Assembly (NCBI RefSeq): GCF_041431135.1
Contig: NZ_CP107799.1
Coordinates: 9,812,501-9,876,500, forward strand
DNA: 64,000 nt
DNA from: Streptomyces sp. NBC_00554
GTDB taxonomy: Bacteria; Actinomycetota; Actinomycetes; Streptomycetales; Streptomycetaceae
Reading direction: 5' to 3'
Positions 25,767 to 34,138 of this stretch are shown one piece after another (within the stretch, counting starts at the first letter, position 1; each line of letters opens with the position of its first letter). Below the pieces are notes generated by a model. That model saw only the letters and a program-made list of their open reading frames with translations. It did not search any database and had not been told where the DNA came from. Position numbers and translations under genes: made by a program.

Positions 25767-26417
25767 ATGCCGAAAGAAGCCCGTCCGAGCACCGGAGAGC
25801 AGGCCAAGCAGCACGCGCTCACGCAGCTGCGGCAGGCGATTCTGCGCGGCGACATGGCACCGGCCCAGCGGCTGGTGGAGAACGAGCTCGCTGAGCAGTT
25901 CGGTGTGACACGGGCCAGCGTCCGGGCAGCGCTGATCGAGCTGGAGTCGGAGGGACTGGTAGAGCGGATCCGCAACCGGGGATCACGGGTGCGGGTGGTG
26001 ACGGTCGAGGAAGCGGTGGCCATCACCGAGTGCCGTATGGCCCTCGAAGGGCTGTGCGCGGCCAAGGCGGCCGTCGCGGCCAGCGACGAACAGCTGGCCG
26101 AGCTGGCGGACTTGGGCAAGGCGATGACCAAGGCCGTGGCCGACGGCGAGCCGATCACCTACTCCGAGCTCAATAGCGAAGTGCACGCCCGGGTAAGGCA
26201 GTTCAGCGGCCAGCAGGTGGCCGTGGAGCTGCTGGATCGGCTCAACGCGCAGCTGGTGCGTCACCGTTTCCAGCTCGCGCTCAGGCCAGGTCGGCCACAG
26301 CAGTCCCTGAGCGAGCATCTGGCCATGATCGAGGCGATCACGGCCAGGGACCCGCAGGCGGCCGAAGCGGCCGTCCGCGCCCACCTCAGCAGCGTGATCG
26401 ACGCGTTGCGCGACTGA
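25767..26417 (+). CDS. GntR-family regulator (FadR/FCD subfamily)
   Basis: A 216-aa regulator. The N-terminal winged helix (QLRQAILRGDMAPAQRLVENELAEQFGVTRASVRAALIELESEGL, given here in parts: LRQAILRGDMAPAQRL and GVTRASVRAALIELE) is followed by an all-helical FCD ligand domain with metal-site histidines (SEVHARVRQ, HLAMIEAI, VRAHLSSVI). GGGAGGG precedes the ATG. It is first in the operon with the gallate-type catabolic genes and probably represses them and the MFS gene. The inducer would be the aromatic acid or a ring-cleavage product (inference). Confidence 0.9.
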   Translation: MPKEARPSTGEQAKQHALTQLRQAILRGDMAPAQRLVENELAEQFGVTRASVRAALIELESEGLVERIRNRGSRVRVVTVEEAVAITECRMALEGLCAAKAAVAASDEQLAELADLGKAMTKAVADGEPITYSELNSEVHARVRQFSGQQVAVELLDRLNAQLVRHRFQLALRPGRPQQSLSEHLAMIEAITARDPQAAEAAVRAHLSSVIDALRD

Positions 26418-26462
26418 CGCGGCCGAGGCGGGCGCACACCTGTCCACCAAGGAGAGTTGAGC

Positions 26463-27215
26463 ATGACGCACGGCTACGCGCCCGCCACCCCACCACGATC
26501 AACGCTTGTCGTCACCGCGCATGCCGGAGATTTCGTGTGGCGGGCCGGTGGCGCGATCGCCCTGGCCGCCTCCCGCGGAGAGAAGGTCACCATCGCGTGC
26601 CTGACCTTCGGCGAGCGCGGCGAGTCCGCCAAGGCCTGGCGCGAGGGCAGGAACCTCGAGGAGATCAAGGCGATACGCCGCGAGGAGGCCGAGAAGGCCG
26701 CCGCCACCCTCGGCGCCGAGGTCCGCTTCTTCGACGCCGGCGACTACCCGCTGGTCGCCACCGCCGAGCTGACCGACCAGCTGGTGGCCGTGTACCGCGA
26801 GACCCAGCCCGACGTCGTGCTCACCCACCCCGTCGAGGACCCGTACAACGGCGACCACCCGGCCGCCAACCGGATGGCGCTCGAGGCCCGCGTCCTCGCG
26901 CAGGCCATCGGCTACCCCGGCCCGGGCGAGATCATCGGCGCCCCGCCGGTCTTCTACTTCGAGCCGCACCAGCCCGAGATGAGCGGCTTCAAGCCCGAGG
27001 TGCTCCTCGACATCACCGAGGTCTGGGAGACCAAGCGCAAGGCGATGGAGTGCCTCGGCGCCCAGCAGCACCTGTGGGACTACTACACCGACCTCGCCGT
27101 CCGCCGCGGCGTCCAGCTCAAGCGCAACGCGGGTCCCAACCTGGGCCTGGCCCACAAGACCATGGCCGAGGCCTACATGCGCCCCTACCCGCAGATCGCG
27201 AAGGAACTGGCATGA
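26463..27215 (+). CDS. galB: 4-oxalomesaconate hydratase, PIG-L fold (GalB-like)
   Basis: A 250-aa PIG-L/LmbE-family zinc protein. TAHAGDFVWRAGG (His20, Asp23) and HPVEDPYNGDHPAAN provide the metal ligands and active-site residues. The same fold serves as GalB in Pseudomonas putida, which hydrates 4-oxalomesaconate to 4-carboxy-4-hydroxy-2-oxoadipate. Assignment to GalB rather than a deacetylase rests on the adjacent GalC- and GalD-like genes. ATG 26463 follows GGAGAG by 6 nt; an in-frame TTG at 26457 is less likely. The stop overlaps the next start (ATGA). Confidence 0.82.
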   Translation: MTHGYAPATPPRSTLVVTAHAGDFVWRAGGAIALAASRGEKVTIACLTFGERGESAKAWREGRNLEEIKAIRREEAEKAAATLGAEVRFFDAGDYPLVATAELTDQLVAVYRETQPDVVLTHPVEDPYNGDHPAANRMALEARVLAQAIGYPGPGEIIGAPPVFYFEPHQPEMSGFKPEVLLDITEVWETKRKAMECLGAQQHLWDYYTDLAVRRGVQLKRNAGPNLGLAHKTMAEAYMRPYPQIAKELA

Positions 27216-27922
27216 GCGGCGTGATCATCACCAACCCGCCGAAGGCGGACCTCAAGGATGTCGAGGCGCTCGCCGGATACGGCGTCGCCACCGTCCACGA
27301 GGCGATGGGCCGCACCGGCCTGCTCGGCACGCACCTGCGCCCGGTCCAGCAGGACACCCGGGTCGCCGGTACCGCGGTCACGGTGCTCAGCTGGCCCGGC
27401 GACAACCTCATGATCCACGCGGCGGTCGAGCAGTGCGGTGAAGGCGACATCCTGGTCGTCACCACCACCTCGCCCTCCACCGACGGCATGTTCGGCGAGC
27501 TGTTCGCCACCGCGCTCAAGCAGCGCGGGGTGCGCGGAGTGGTGACCAACGCGGGCATCCGCGACACCGCCGAGCTGCGCGAGATGGGCTTCCCGGCCTG
27601 GGCCGCCGCGGTCAGCCCGCAGGGCACCGTCAAGGCGACCGGCGGGTCGGTCAACGTGCCCGTGGTGATCGGCGGCCAGTTCATCCGTCCCGGAGACGTG
27701 ATCCTCGCCGACGACGACGGCGTGGTCTGCGTGCCCCGTGAGCAGGCCCGCCAGGCGGCCGAGGCGTCCGAGGCCCGCGAGAACAAGGAGGCCGCCACCC
27801 GCGCCGCCTTCATCGAGGGCCAGCTCGGACTCGACAGGTACGGCCTGCGCGAGACCCTCGTACGTCTCGGCGTGACCTACCAGTCGTACGACGACCACGT
27901 GCGGGACGGAGCCGAGTCGTGA
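27212..27922 (+). CDS. galC: 4-carboxy-4-hydroxy-2-oxoadipate aldolase, RraA fold (GalC/LigK-like)
   Basis: A 236-aa RraA-fold class II aldolase. It splits 4-carboxy-4-hydroxy-2-oxoadipate into pyruvate and oxaloacetate with a divalent metal. The fold signature is NAGIRDTAEL (Arg and Asp at the substrate/metal site), together with GEGDILVV, IRPGDVILADDDGVVCVP and the C-terminal helix typical of the aldolase branch rather than the RNase E inhibitor branch. It is coupled to galB by ATGA and to the next gene by GTGA. Confidence 0.87.
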   Translation: MSGVIITNPPKADLKDVEALAGYGVATVHEAMGRTGLLGTHLRPVQQDTRVAGTAVTVLSWPGDNLMIHAAVEQCGEGDILVVTTTSPSTDGMFGELFATALKQRGVRGVVTNAGIRDTAELREMGFPAWAAAVSPQGTVKATGGSVNVPVVIGGQFIRPGDVILADDDGVVCVPREQARQAAEASEARENKEAATRAAFIEGQLGLDRYGLRETLVRLGVTYQSYDDHVRDGAES

Positions 27923-29004
27923 CAGTGCCTGCCGAGGCGCGCTGCATGCTCATGCGCGGCGGCACCTCCAAGGGCGCCTACTTCCTGGCCGAGGACCTCC
28001 CCGCCGACGCCGGCGCCCGCGATGACCTGTTGCTGCGCGTCATGGGCAGCCCCGACCCGCGCCAGATCGACGGCCTGGGCGGGGCGCACCCGCTGACCAG
28101 CAAGGTGGCCGTGGTCTCCGCCTCGGCGGACCCCGAGGCGGACGTCGACTACCTGTTCCTCCAGGTCGGGGTCGACAGGCCCGAGGTGTCCGACCGGCAG
28201 AACTGTGGCAACCTGCTCGCCGGGGTCGGCCCGTTCGCCGTCGAACGCGGACTGGTCGCCGCCGGAGACGGACGGACGTCCGTGCGGATCCGCATGGTCA
28301 ACTCCGGGGACTTCGCCGTCGCGAGCTTCCCCACCCCGGGCGGGCGCGTCGACTACTCCGGCACAGCCGAGATCTCCGGGGTGCCGGGGACGGCCGCGCC
28401 GGTGGTGATCGAGTTCCCGCAGGGCTCCGGCCCGCTGCTGCCCACCGGACATGCCCGCGACATCGTCGCCGACACCCCGGTGACCTGCGTGGACAACGGA
28501 ATGCCGACCGTCCTGATCGCCGCCGCCTCCCTCAAGGTCACCGGCTACGAGAGCCCCAAGGACCTGGAGGAGGATCTCACCCTGGCCGACCGGCTCCGGG
28601 AGATCCGGCTCGAGGCCGGCAAGCTGATGGGGCTCGGCGACGTGGAAGGCACCACGGTGCCCAAGCTCAGCCTGCTGGCGGCGCCGCTGGACGGTGGCGC
28701 GGTCATGACCCGCACCTTCATCCCGGTCCGCTGCCACACCTCCATCGGGGTCCTGGGCGCGGCAAGCGTCGCCGCGGGACTCCGTGTCGAGGGTGGCGTG
28801 GGTGAGGGCGTGGCGCGCCTGCCCGCACAGGGGGACCGGCTGCGCATCGAGCACCCCAGCGGGTTCCTCGACATCGAATCCGGTATCGCATACGACGCCG
28901 AGGGCGTCCCCGTGGCCCGACGCACCGCCGTCGTCCGCACCGCACGAAAAATCTTCGACGGCACGGTCTTCGCCCGGCCGGCCGGAGCCGCACCTCACCT
29001 GTAA
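27919..29004 (+). CDS. galD: 4-oxalomesaconate tautomerase, PrpF fold (GalD-like)
   Basis: A 361-aa PrpF-family isomerase (two diaminopimelate-epimerase-like halves). MRGGTSKGAYF near the N-terminus and NCGNLL, TRTFIPVRCHTSIGVLGA further on are family landmarks. GalD in P. putida equilibrates the keto and enol forms of 4-oxalomesaconate; adjacency to GalB and GalC makes that role the best fit. The start is GTG, overlapping the aldolase TGA. Confidence 0.85.
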   Translation: MTVPAEARCMLMRGGTSKGAYFLAEDLPADAGARDDLLLRVMGSPDPRQIDGLGGAHPLTSKVAVVSASADPEADVDYLFLQVGVDRPEVSDRQNCGNLLAGVGPFAVERGLVAAGDGRTSVRIRMVNSGDFAVASFPTPGGRVDYSGTAEISGVPGTAAPVVIEFPQGSGPLLPTGHARDIVADTPVTCVDNGMPTVLIAAASLKVTGYESPKDLEEDLTLADRLREIRLEAGKLMGLGDVEGTTVPKLSLLAAPLDGGAVMTRTFIPVRCHTSIGVLGAASVAAGLRVEGGVGEGVARLPAQGDRLRIEHPSGFLDIESGIAYDAEGVPVARRTAVVRTARKIFDGTVFARPAGAAPHL

Positions 29005-29014
29005 GGAGGCCCAC

Positions 29015-29965
29015 ATGGCCCCGCCGCTCGGCGACATCGCCCACCTCGGGCACGTCGAACTGCTCACCCCGGACCTGGACGCCAGTCTGAGGTTCTTCAC
29101 CGACTACCTCGGCCTGACGGTCAACGGACAGAACGGTGACTCGTACTACCTGCGCACCTGGGACGACTACGAGCACCACAGTCTGATCCTCACCGCGCAC
29201 GAGACCGCGGGCATGCGCCGCACCGCGCTGCGCGCCTCCAGCGAGGAGGCCCTGCAACGGCGGGTCAAGGAGCTGGAGAGCGCGGGCCACGAGGGCCGCT
29301 GGACCGAGGACGAGCCGGGCATCGGCCCGATGTACGTCACCACCGACCCCGACGGCCACGAGATCGCCCTGTACTGGGAGTCCGAGTGGTACCAGGCCCC
29401 GGACGAGCTCAAGCCGGGCCTGAAGAACCAGCCCCAGGCCAAGCCGGGCCACGGCGTGGGCGTGCGTCGCCTGGACCACGTCAATTACCTCGCCGCCGAT
29501 GTCGCCGCCAACGCCGACTTCCACCAGCAGGTCCTCGGCGCCCGCCCGACCGAGCAGATCCGGCTCGACGACGGCAGGATCGCCGCGAAGTGGCTGACGT
29601 TCACGAACAAGTCGTACGACGTCGTCTACACCGAGGACTGGACGGGCTCGCGCGGCCGACTGCACCACATCGCGTTCGCGACCGACACCCGCGAGGACAT
29701 CCTGCGCGCCGCGGACCTCGCCATCGACACCGGCGTGTTCATCGAGACCGGGCCGCACAAGCACGCCATCCAGCAGACGTTCTTCCTGTACGTCTACGAG
29801 CCGGGCGGCAACCGCATCGAGCTCTGCAACCCGCTCACGCGGCTGGTGCTGGCCCCCGACTGGCCGCTGATCACCTGGACCAAGGAAGAGCGGGCCAAGG
29901 GGCAGGCCTGGGGTCTGAAGACCATCGAGTCGTTCCACACGCACGGCACACCGCCCGTCGGCTGA
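29015..29965 (+). CDS. Extradiol ring-cleavage dioxygenase, vicinal-oxygen-chelate type (catechol 2,3-dioxygenase-like)
   Basis: A 316-aa two-domain VOC protein of normal type I extradiol dioxygenase length. The 2-His-1-carboxylate Fe(II) ligands are readable in the C-terminal domain: His155 (RRLDHVNYL), His217/218 (RLHHIAF) and Glu269 (GGNRIEL). The conserved His/Tyr region 248-261 is also present. AAGGAGG precedes the ATG, 10 nt after galD. With GalB, GalC and GalD next door, the expected product is 4-oxalomesaconate, so the substrate would be gallate or a close relative. Known gallate dioxygenases belong to the unrelated LigB family. Catechol or substituted protocatechuate remain possible. 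Confidence 0.85.
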   Translation: MAPPLGDIAHLGHVELLTPDLDASLRFFTDYLGLTVNGQNGDSYYLRTWDDYEHHSLILTAHETAGMRRTALRASSEEALQRRVKELESAGHEGRWTEDEPGIGPMYVTTDPDGHEIALYWESEWYQAPDELKPGLKNQPQAKPGHGVGVRRLDHVNYLAADVAANADFHQQVLGARPTEQIRLDDGRIAAKWLTFTNKSYDVVYTEDWTGSRGRLHHIAFATDTREDILRAADLAIDTGVFIETGPHKHAIQQTFFLYVYEPGGNRIELCNPLTRLVLAPDWPLITWTKEERAKGQAWGLKTIESFHTHGTPPVG

Positions 29966-30016
29966 CGACGGCCGGGACGGTCTCACAGGGCGAGAACAAG
30001 CCACTGAAAATGGGCG

Positions 30017-30052
30017 GGGCGGCACACTGCTGTGTGCCGCCCGTACCCTTTT
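30017..30052 (+). terminator. Terminator of gntR-gal operon
   Basis: An 11-bp stem (30017-30027 with 30032-30042), TGCT loop, then a short T run. It separates the catabolic operon from the transporter gene. Confidence 0.75.
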
Positions 30053-30109
30053 ACCTGCGCATTCCTCTGCATCCTGGTCCCTGGTGGCCGTGTCTTGATT
30101 GTTGCTGAG

Positions 30110-30121
30110 ATTGTTAACAAA
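30110..30121. promoter_or_regulatory. Second gal operator, before MFS transporter
   Basis: ATTGTTAACAAA contains the perfect palindrome TTGTTAACAA. A TTGACA -35 follows at 30126-30131 with TTAGCG 17 bp on. It strongly resembles the site at 25706-25717. Confidence 0.6.
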
Positions 30122-30246
30122 ACCGTTGACACTCGGGTTGATGAATCCTTAGCGTCTCTCCCACCAACTCGGGTCAGCCGCATGAGCCGCGACGACCCTC
30201 CCGTACTCCCTCCAGGGACACGCCTCCCGGACGAGAGGAAACAACG

Positions 30247-31572
30247 ATGTCTCCCTCCACCGCTCTGCCTGCCCGCGGCGGGGCCAGACTGGCCTTGCTG
30301 GTTGTCGGCCTGTGCTGGCTGGTCGTTCTGTTCGACGGCCTCGACATGTTCATCTACGGCTCCGTGCTGCCGCACATGCTGGAGACGAAGGCGCTTGGCA
30401 TCGACCCCTCCAAGGCCGGCGACGTCGGCTCCTACGCCACGTTCGGCATGCTGATCGGTGCCCTGTCCTCCGGCACCGTCAGCGACTGGGTGGGCCGCAA
30501 GAAGACGATCATCGTCTCCACCGCCGTCTTCTCCCTGGCCTCCGCGCTCTGCGCCTCCGCCAACAGCCTCGACACCTTCAGCCTCGGCCGCTTCCTGGCC
30601 GGCCTCGGCCTCGGCGGCCTGCTGCCGAGCGCGATCACCCTGGTCACCGAGTACGCCCCGCGCGGTCGCGGCGCCCTGGTCGTCGGCTCCCTGATGACCG
30701 CCCACCAGACCGGCGGAATCGTCGCCGCCTTCGTGGCGAAGTGGACCGGCGACTGGCGCACCTCCTTCTGGATCTGCGTGATCCCGCTCTTCATCGGCGT
30801 CCCGCTGGCGGCCAAGTACCTGCCCGAGTCGATGGCCTTCCTCCAGGCCAAGGGACGCGACCAGGACGCCCTGGCACTCGCCGACCGCTACGGCGTGGAC
30901 CTGGCCGCCAAGGACAAGGCCCGCCAGGCCGCCGGTGAGCGCTGGAGCGCCCTCGCCGCCCTGTTCCGCGGTCGCCTGTGGGTCCAGACCCTGTTCTTCT
31001 GGCTCGCCTCCTTCGGCGGACTCCTGCTGGTCTACGGCGTCTCCCAGTGGCTGCCGACGATGATGCGCGCCGCCGGCTACGACCTCGGCTCCTCGCTCAA
31101 CTTCGTCATCGTCATCAACCTCGGCGGCATCGTCGGCATGCTGATCGGCGGCAGGCTCACCGACAAGTTCGGCGGCTCGCGCATCGCCGCCATCTGGTTC
31201 GGCGCCACCGCGATCGGCGTCTACCTGCTCAGCGTCCACATGCCGCTGGCCCTCACCTACATAGTCGTCTTCCTGACCGGCCTGTTCCTCTTCAGCGCCC
31301 AGGCGATGATCTACGCGACGGTGGCCGCCCGCGCCGACGCCGAGAACCGGGCCACCGCGGTCGGCTGGGTCTCGGGCATGGGTCGCTTCGGTGCCGTCTT
31401 CGGCCCGTGGCTGGGCGGTCAGCTGCTCGCCACCGGCTCGAACTCCGCGGGCTTCGTCGCCTTCGCCATCGCGGGCGTCTTCTCGCTGGTGTTCGTCAGC
31501 CTGACCGGCCTGCGCAGCGTCCGGTCGACGCCGAACGCCGAGGTGCCGAAGCAGCTGGCCACCACCGGCTGA
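30247..31572 (+). CDS. MFS aromatic-acid:proton symporter (AAHS family, GalT/PcaK-like)
   Basis: A 441-aa twelve-helix transporter. The MFS loop 2-3 motif is GTVSDWVGRKKT, loop 8-9 has GGRLTDKFGGSR, and DGLDMFIYGSVLPHM is the aromatic-acid-transporter signature in helix 1 with its key Asp. GAGAGGAAA precedes the ATG. It has its own promoter, with an operator like that of the gntR operon, so uptake is probably induced together with catabolism. Gallate or a related hydroxybenzoate is the inferred cargo. Confidence 0.9.
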   Translation: MSPSTALPARGGARLALLVVGLCWLVVLFDGLDMFIYGSVLPHMLETKALGIDPSKAGDVGSYATFGMLIGALSSGTVSDWVGRKKTIIVSTAVFSLASALCASANSLDTFSLGRFLAGLGLGGLLPSAITLVTEYAPRGRGALVVGSLMTAHQTGGIVAAFVAKWTGDWRTSFWICVIPLFIGVPLAAKYLPESMAFLQAKGRDQDALALADRYGVDLAAKDKARQAAGERWSALAALFRGRLWVQTLFFWLASFGGLLLVYGVSQWLPTMMRAAGYDLGSSLNFVIVINLGGIVGMLIGGRLTDKFGGSRIAAIWFGATAIGVYLLSVHMPLALTYIVVFLTGLFLFSAQAMIYATVAARADAENRATAVGWVSGMGRFGAVFGPWLGGQLLATGSNSAGFVAFAIAGVFSLVFVSLTGLRSVRSTPNAEVPKQLATTG

Positions 31573-31590
31573 CCGAGGGGACGGGAGACA

Positions 31591-31631
31591 CGCGCCTGGG
31601 CCGGACCCGAAGAGGGTCCGGCCCAGGCGCG
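31591..31631 (+). terminator. Terminator after MFS gene
   Basis: An 18-bp perfect GC-rich stem (31591-31608 with 31614-31631) and a 5-nt loop, 18 nt after the stop. Confidence 0.8.
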
Positions 31632-31786
31632 TTCGCGTCACGAGGGTGCCGACGAGGGCCGCGCATGCGGAGAAGTGTCCAGAAGTAACGCTCTGTACGC
31701 CGCCGAGGAGGCGATGTCCATGTGGTGTTGGGTACCAAGAACGTTTCCCCATTGCCCTGGCCGCCGCAGGATGCTGGAGTGATCCC

Positions 31787-32581
31787 ATGGATCACGTTGC
31801 GGTACTTGCCCTGTTCGACCGGGATATGCGAGAGGGGGCACGCCCCGACGCCCCGGGTGCCCGGATCGAGCACGTCGGCAAGGTGGTGCGTCAGGTCGGC
31901 ACCGAGCGCGGCTGGAGCGGGGTGACCTGGTCGGACCTGGACGAGGCGAGCGCGGACGAGGCGATCGCCGAACAGATCCGGTACTTCACCGGCCTTGGCC
32001 GAGAGTTCGAATGGAAGCTCTACGGGCACGACCAGCCCGAGGATCTCGGGCAGCGGCTGCGGGACGCCGGGTTCACCGCCCAGCCCGAGGAGACACTCAT
32101 GATCGCCGAGCTGGGCGATCTCGTGCTCGACGCCGAGCCGCCCGAGGGCGTACACCTGCTGCCCGTCACCGACCGGGCAGGCGTCGACCTCGTGGCCGAC
32201 GTGCACGAGCAGGCTTTCGGTACGGACGGCACCCGGCTGCGCCACCAACTGCTCGCCCAGTTGACCGGCGACGAGGACACGGTCGTCGCGGTGGTGGCCC
32301 TCGCCGGTGACGTCCCGGTCAGCGCGGCCCGTATGGAACTCCTGCCCGGCGCCCGGTTCGCCGGCCTCTGGGGCGGCGGCACCGTCGAGGCCTGGCGCGG
32401 CCGTGGCATCTACCGAGCCCTCGTCGCCCACCGCGCCCGCGTCGCCGCCGACCGCGGCTACCGCTACGTCCAGGTCGACGCCTCCAGCCAGAGCCGCCCC
32501 GTCCTCACCCGCCTGGGCTTCCAGCCGCTGACCACGACGACACCGTACGTGTACACACCGGCCGGGACCGGGCCCGCGTAG
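31787..32581 (+). CDS. GNAT-family N-acetyltransferase
   Basis: A 264-aa protein with a C-terminal GNAT domain. GGGTVEAWRGRGIYRALVAHRA is the acetyl-CoA pyrophosphate-binding motif A (RGRGIY) and VLTRLGFQ a late GNAT motif. The N-terminal part (1-115) is less conserved and may be a degenerate GNAT half. CTGGAG sits 8 nt before ATG 31787; an in-frame ATG at 31646 would run through the promoter. Single gene facing a convergent second GNAT gene. Substrate unknown. Confidence 0.8.
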   Translation: MDHVAVLALFDRDMREGARPDAPGARIEHVGKVVRQVGTERGWSGVTWSDLDEASADEAIAEQIRYFTGLGREFEWKLYGHDQPEDLGQRLRDAGFTAQPEETLMIAELGDLVLDAEPPEGVHLLPVTDRAGVDLVADVHEQAFGTDGTRLRHQLLAQLTGDEDTVVAVVALAGDVPVSAARMELLPGARFAGLWGGGTVEAWRGRGIYRALVAHRARVAADRGYRYVQVDASSQSRPVLTRLGFQPLTTTTPYVYTPAGTGPA

Positions 32582-32584
32582 CCC

Positions 32585-33466
32585 TCACAGGTCGAGCTGG
32601 TACTCCACCGCCTTGTGCGTGGGCAGATAGCCGAGCTCGTCATTGATGCGGAGCATGGGCGCGTTGCTGTCCGCGGTGTCGGTGAGCAGGCCGCCGAGTT
32701 CGGGATGACGGAGGCGGGCGAGACGGATCGACTCCGCCTTCATCCAGAGCCCCAGGCCGTGGCCGCGGTGCTCGGGCAGCACGCCGGTGCCGTAGTGCTG
32801 GCCGTCACCGTGGCCGTCGCCCGGCACGACCAGCTCGGAGAACCCGGCGATCGAGCCGTCCGAGCGGTCCACGGCGGCGACCGTGTGGAGCAACTCCCCG
32901 CGCTTCGCGATGACTTCGGCCACTGACAGGACCCGGTCCACGTCCCAGACGACCGTCCCGTAGTCGGTTCCCTCCATCGGCATGTCGTCCATGGCCCGCC
33001 GGGAGTCGGCGAAGGTCTGCGCCAGCTCGGCCGGTACGGCGCCGTCCCAGTGCGTCAACTCGTAGCCCGGGTGCGGGCGTTGGGTGACCTCGGTGATCCG
33101 GGCGCGATCCACGTCGGCGAGCGGCAGCCTCGCGTACGTCAGCGCCAGCACCCGGCGGAAGCCGCCCGCGGTCAGGAACAGGTCGCCGGGGGAGGCGTCC
33201 TCGGCCTGCGCGAGGAGCGACCGCCGGTCCTCGTTCCGCGCCGCGTCGACGGCGGCTTCGAGGAGGAGACCGCCCAGTCCTTGCCGCCGCTCGCCCGGAT
33301 GGACGGCGATCTCGAGCTCGGCGAGATGCTCCTGCCCTTCCTTGGTGAACAGCCGCAGGAAGGCGGAGCCCAGCGGGACTCCGTCGGCGTCGGAGGCCAG
33401 CCACGCCAGGCGGCGGCTCGACGGGGTGGTCTCGGGATCGGTCAGCGGTGTGACGCGTATTGGCAA
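32585..33466 (-). CDS. Two-domain GNAT-family acetyltransferase
   Basis: A 293-aa protein with two GNAT halves. ELEIAVHPGERRQGLGGLLLEAAV is motif A of the first and GVLPEHRGHGLGLWMKAE of the second. LTDTADSNAPMLRINDELGYL is a common tail of this actinobacterial subgroup, some of which act in antibiotic or mycothiol-like chemistry. The TTG start at 33466 has GGAGAG 3 nt upstream. It ends 3 nt from the convergent GNAT gene. Confidence 0.82.
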   Translation of the reverse strand: MPIRVTPLTDPETTPSSRRLAWLASDADGVPLGSAFLRLFTKEGQEHLAELEIAVHPGERRQGLGGLLLEAAVDAARNEDRRSLLAQAEDASPGDLFLTAGGFRRVLALTYARLPLADVDRARITEVTQRPHPGYELTHWDGAVPAELAQTFADSRRAMDDMPMEGTDYGTVVWDVDRVLSVAEVIAKRGELLHTVAAVDRSDGSIAGFSELVVPGDGHGDGQHYGTGVLPEHRGHGLGLWMKAESIRLARLRHPELGGLLTDTADSNAPMLRINDELGYLPTHKAVEYQLDL

Positions 33467-33618
33467 GGTCTCTCCGTGGCGACAGGGCGGGTGTGGTGAA
33501 GCCCGCAGAACCTAGCCGCCACGGCGTGTGACCTGCAAGAGATTTAGGGCCTGACCGGCGGATCAGGCCGGTGGACAGACCCTGGGCGGCGGCGCGAGGA
33601 CCCGCGCCGCCCCGCCCG

Positions 33619-33906
33619 TCAGCGGCGAGACCGCGTCCGCCCCGACCGTCCACTGCGCGACCGGTCGAGCGCCGCCACGCCTACCGCCGCCAGGCCGATC
33701 TGGATGAGCCACTCGATCCAGTCGATGCCGTTGGTGTCGGACACGTCGAGCGCGCCGGCGATCGCTGCGCCGACCAGCGCGGCCACGATGCCGACGACGA
33801 TCGTCAGCAGGATGCCGATGCGCTGGCGTCCCGGGACGACGAGCCTGCCCAGTACGCCAATGATGATGCCGATGATGATGGCACTGATGATGCCTGAGAT
33901 CTCCAT
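33619..33906 (-). CDS. GlsB/YeaQ/YmgE-family small membrane protein (transglycosylase-associated)
   Basis: A 95-aa protein with three hydrophobic helices. IGIIIGVLGRLVVPGRQ and a middle segment IGILLTIVVGIVAALVGAAIAG are the family signature, and the C-terminus is very Arg/Ser-rich (DRSRSGRSGRTRSRR). It is usually stress-induced and of unknown function despite its historical name. Monocistronic; the ATG is at 33906. Confidence 0.85.
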   Translation of the reverse strand: MEISGIISAIIIGIIIGVLGRLVVPGRQRIGILLTIVVGIVAALVGAAIAGALDVSDTNGIDWIEWLIQIGLAAVGVAALDRSRSGRSGRTRSRR

Positions 33907-34138
33907 CTCCGCCCCTCTTTGTCGGTTCCCTAGTAGTTATCCGTGTGCCCCCAGAAGGCGGAGGCAGTCCGCTCCGCTGCGTGCGACTGCGGACCGCGAT
34001 CCGGAGACCTCCTGTCCGGTGCCGCGTTCGTCATGTACCGTTCAAGAATCTGTCGCCCGGAAGACGGCCAACTCCCGTTCTACGCGCGCAGACTTGGCGC
34101 CCGCACCGCCTCTTCCACCCCTCACGGAGGTTTGCCGG

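Noticed and set aside
25302..25814. A 170-aa version of the small protein with a long N-terminal extension
   Set aside because: The extension crosses the gntR promoter region and reads as low-quality Cys/Arg-rich sequence; only the C-terminal ~74 residues are plausible.
29983..31788. A 601-codon minus-strand frame opposite the MFS gene
   Set aside because: Gln/Ala/Gly-rich shadow with no motif; the plus strand encodes a clear twelve-helix transporter.
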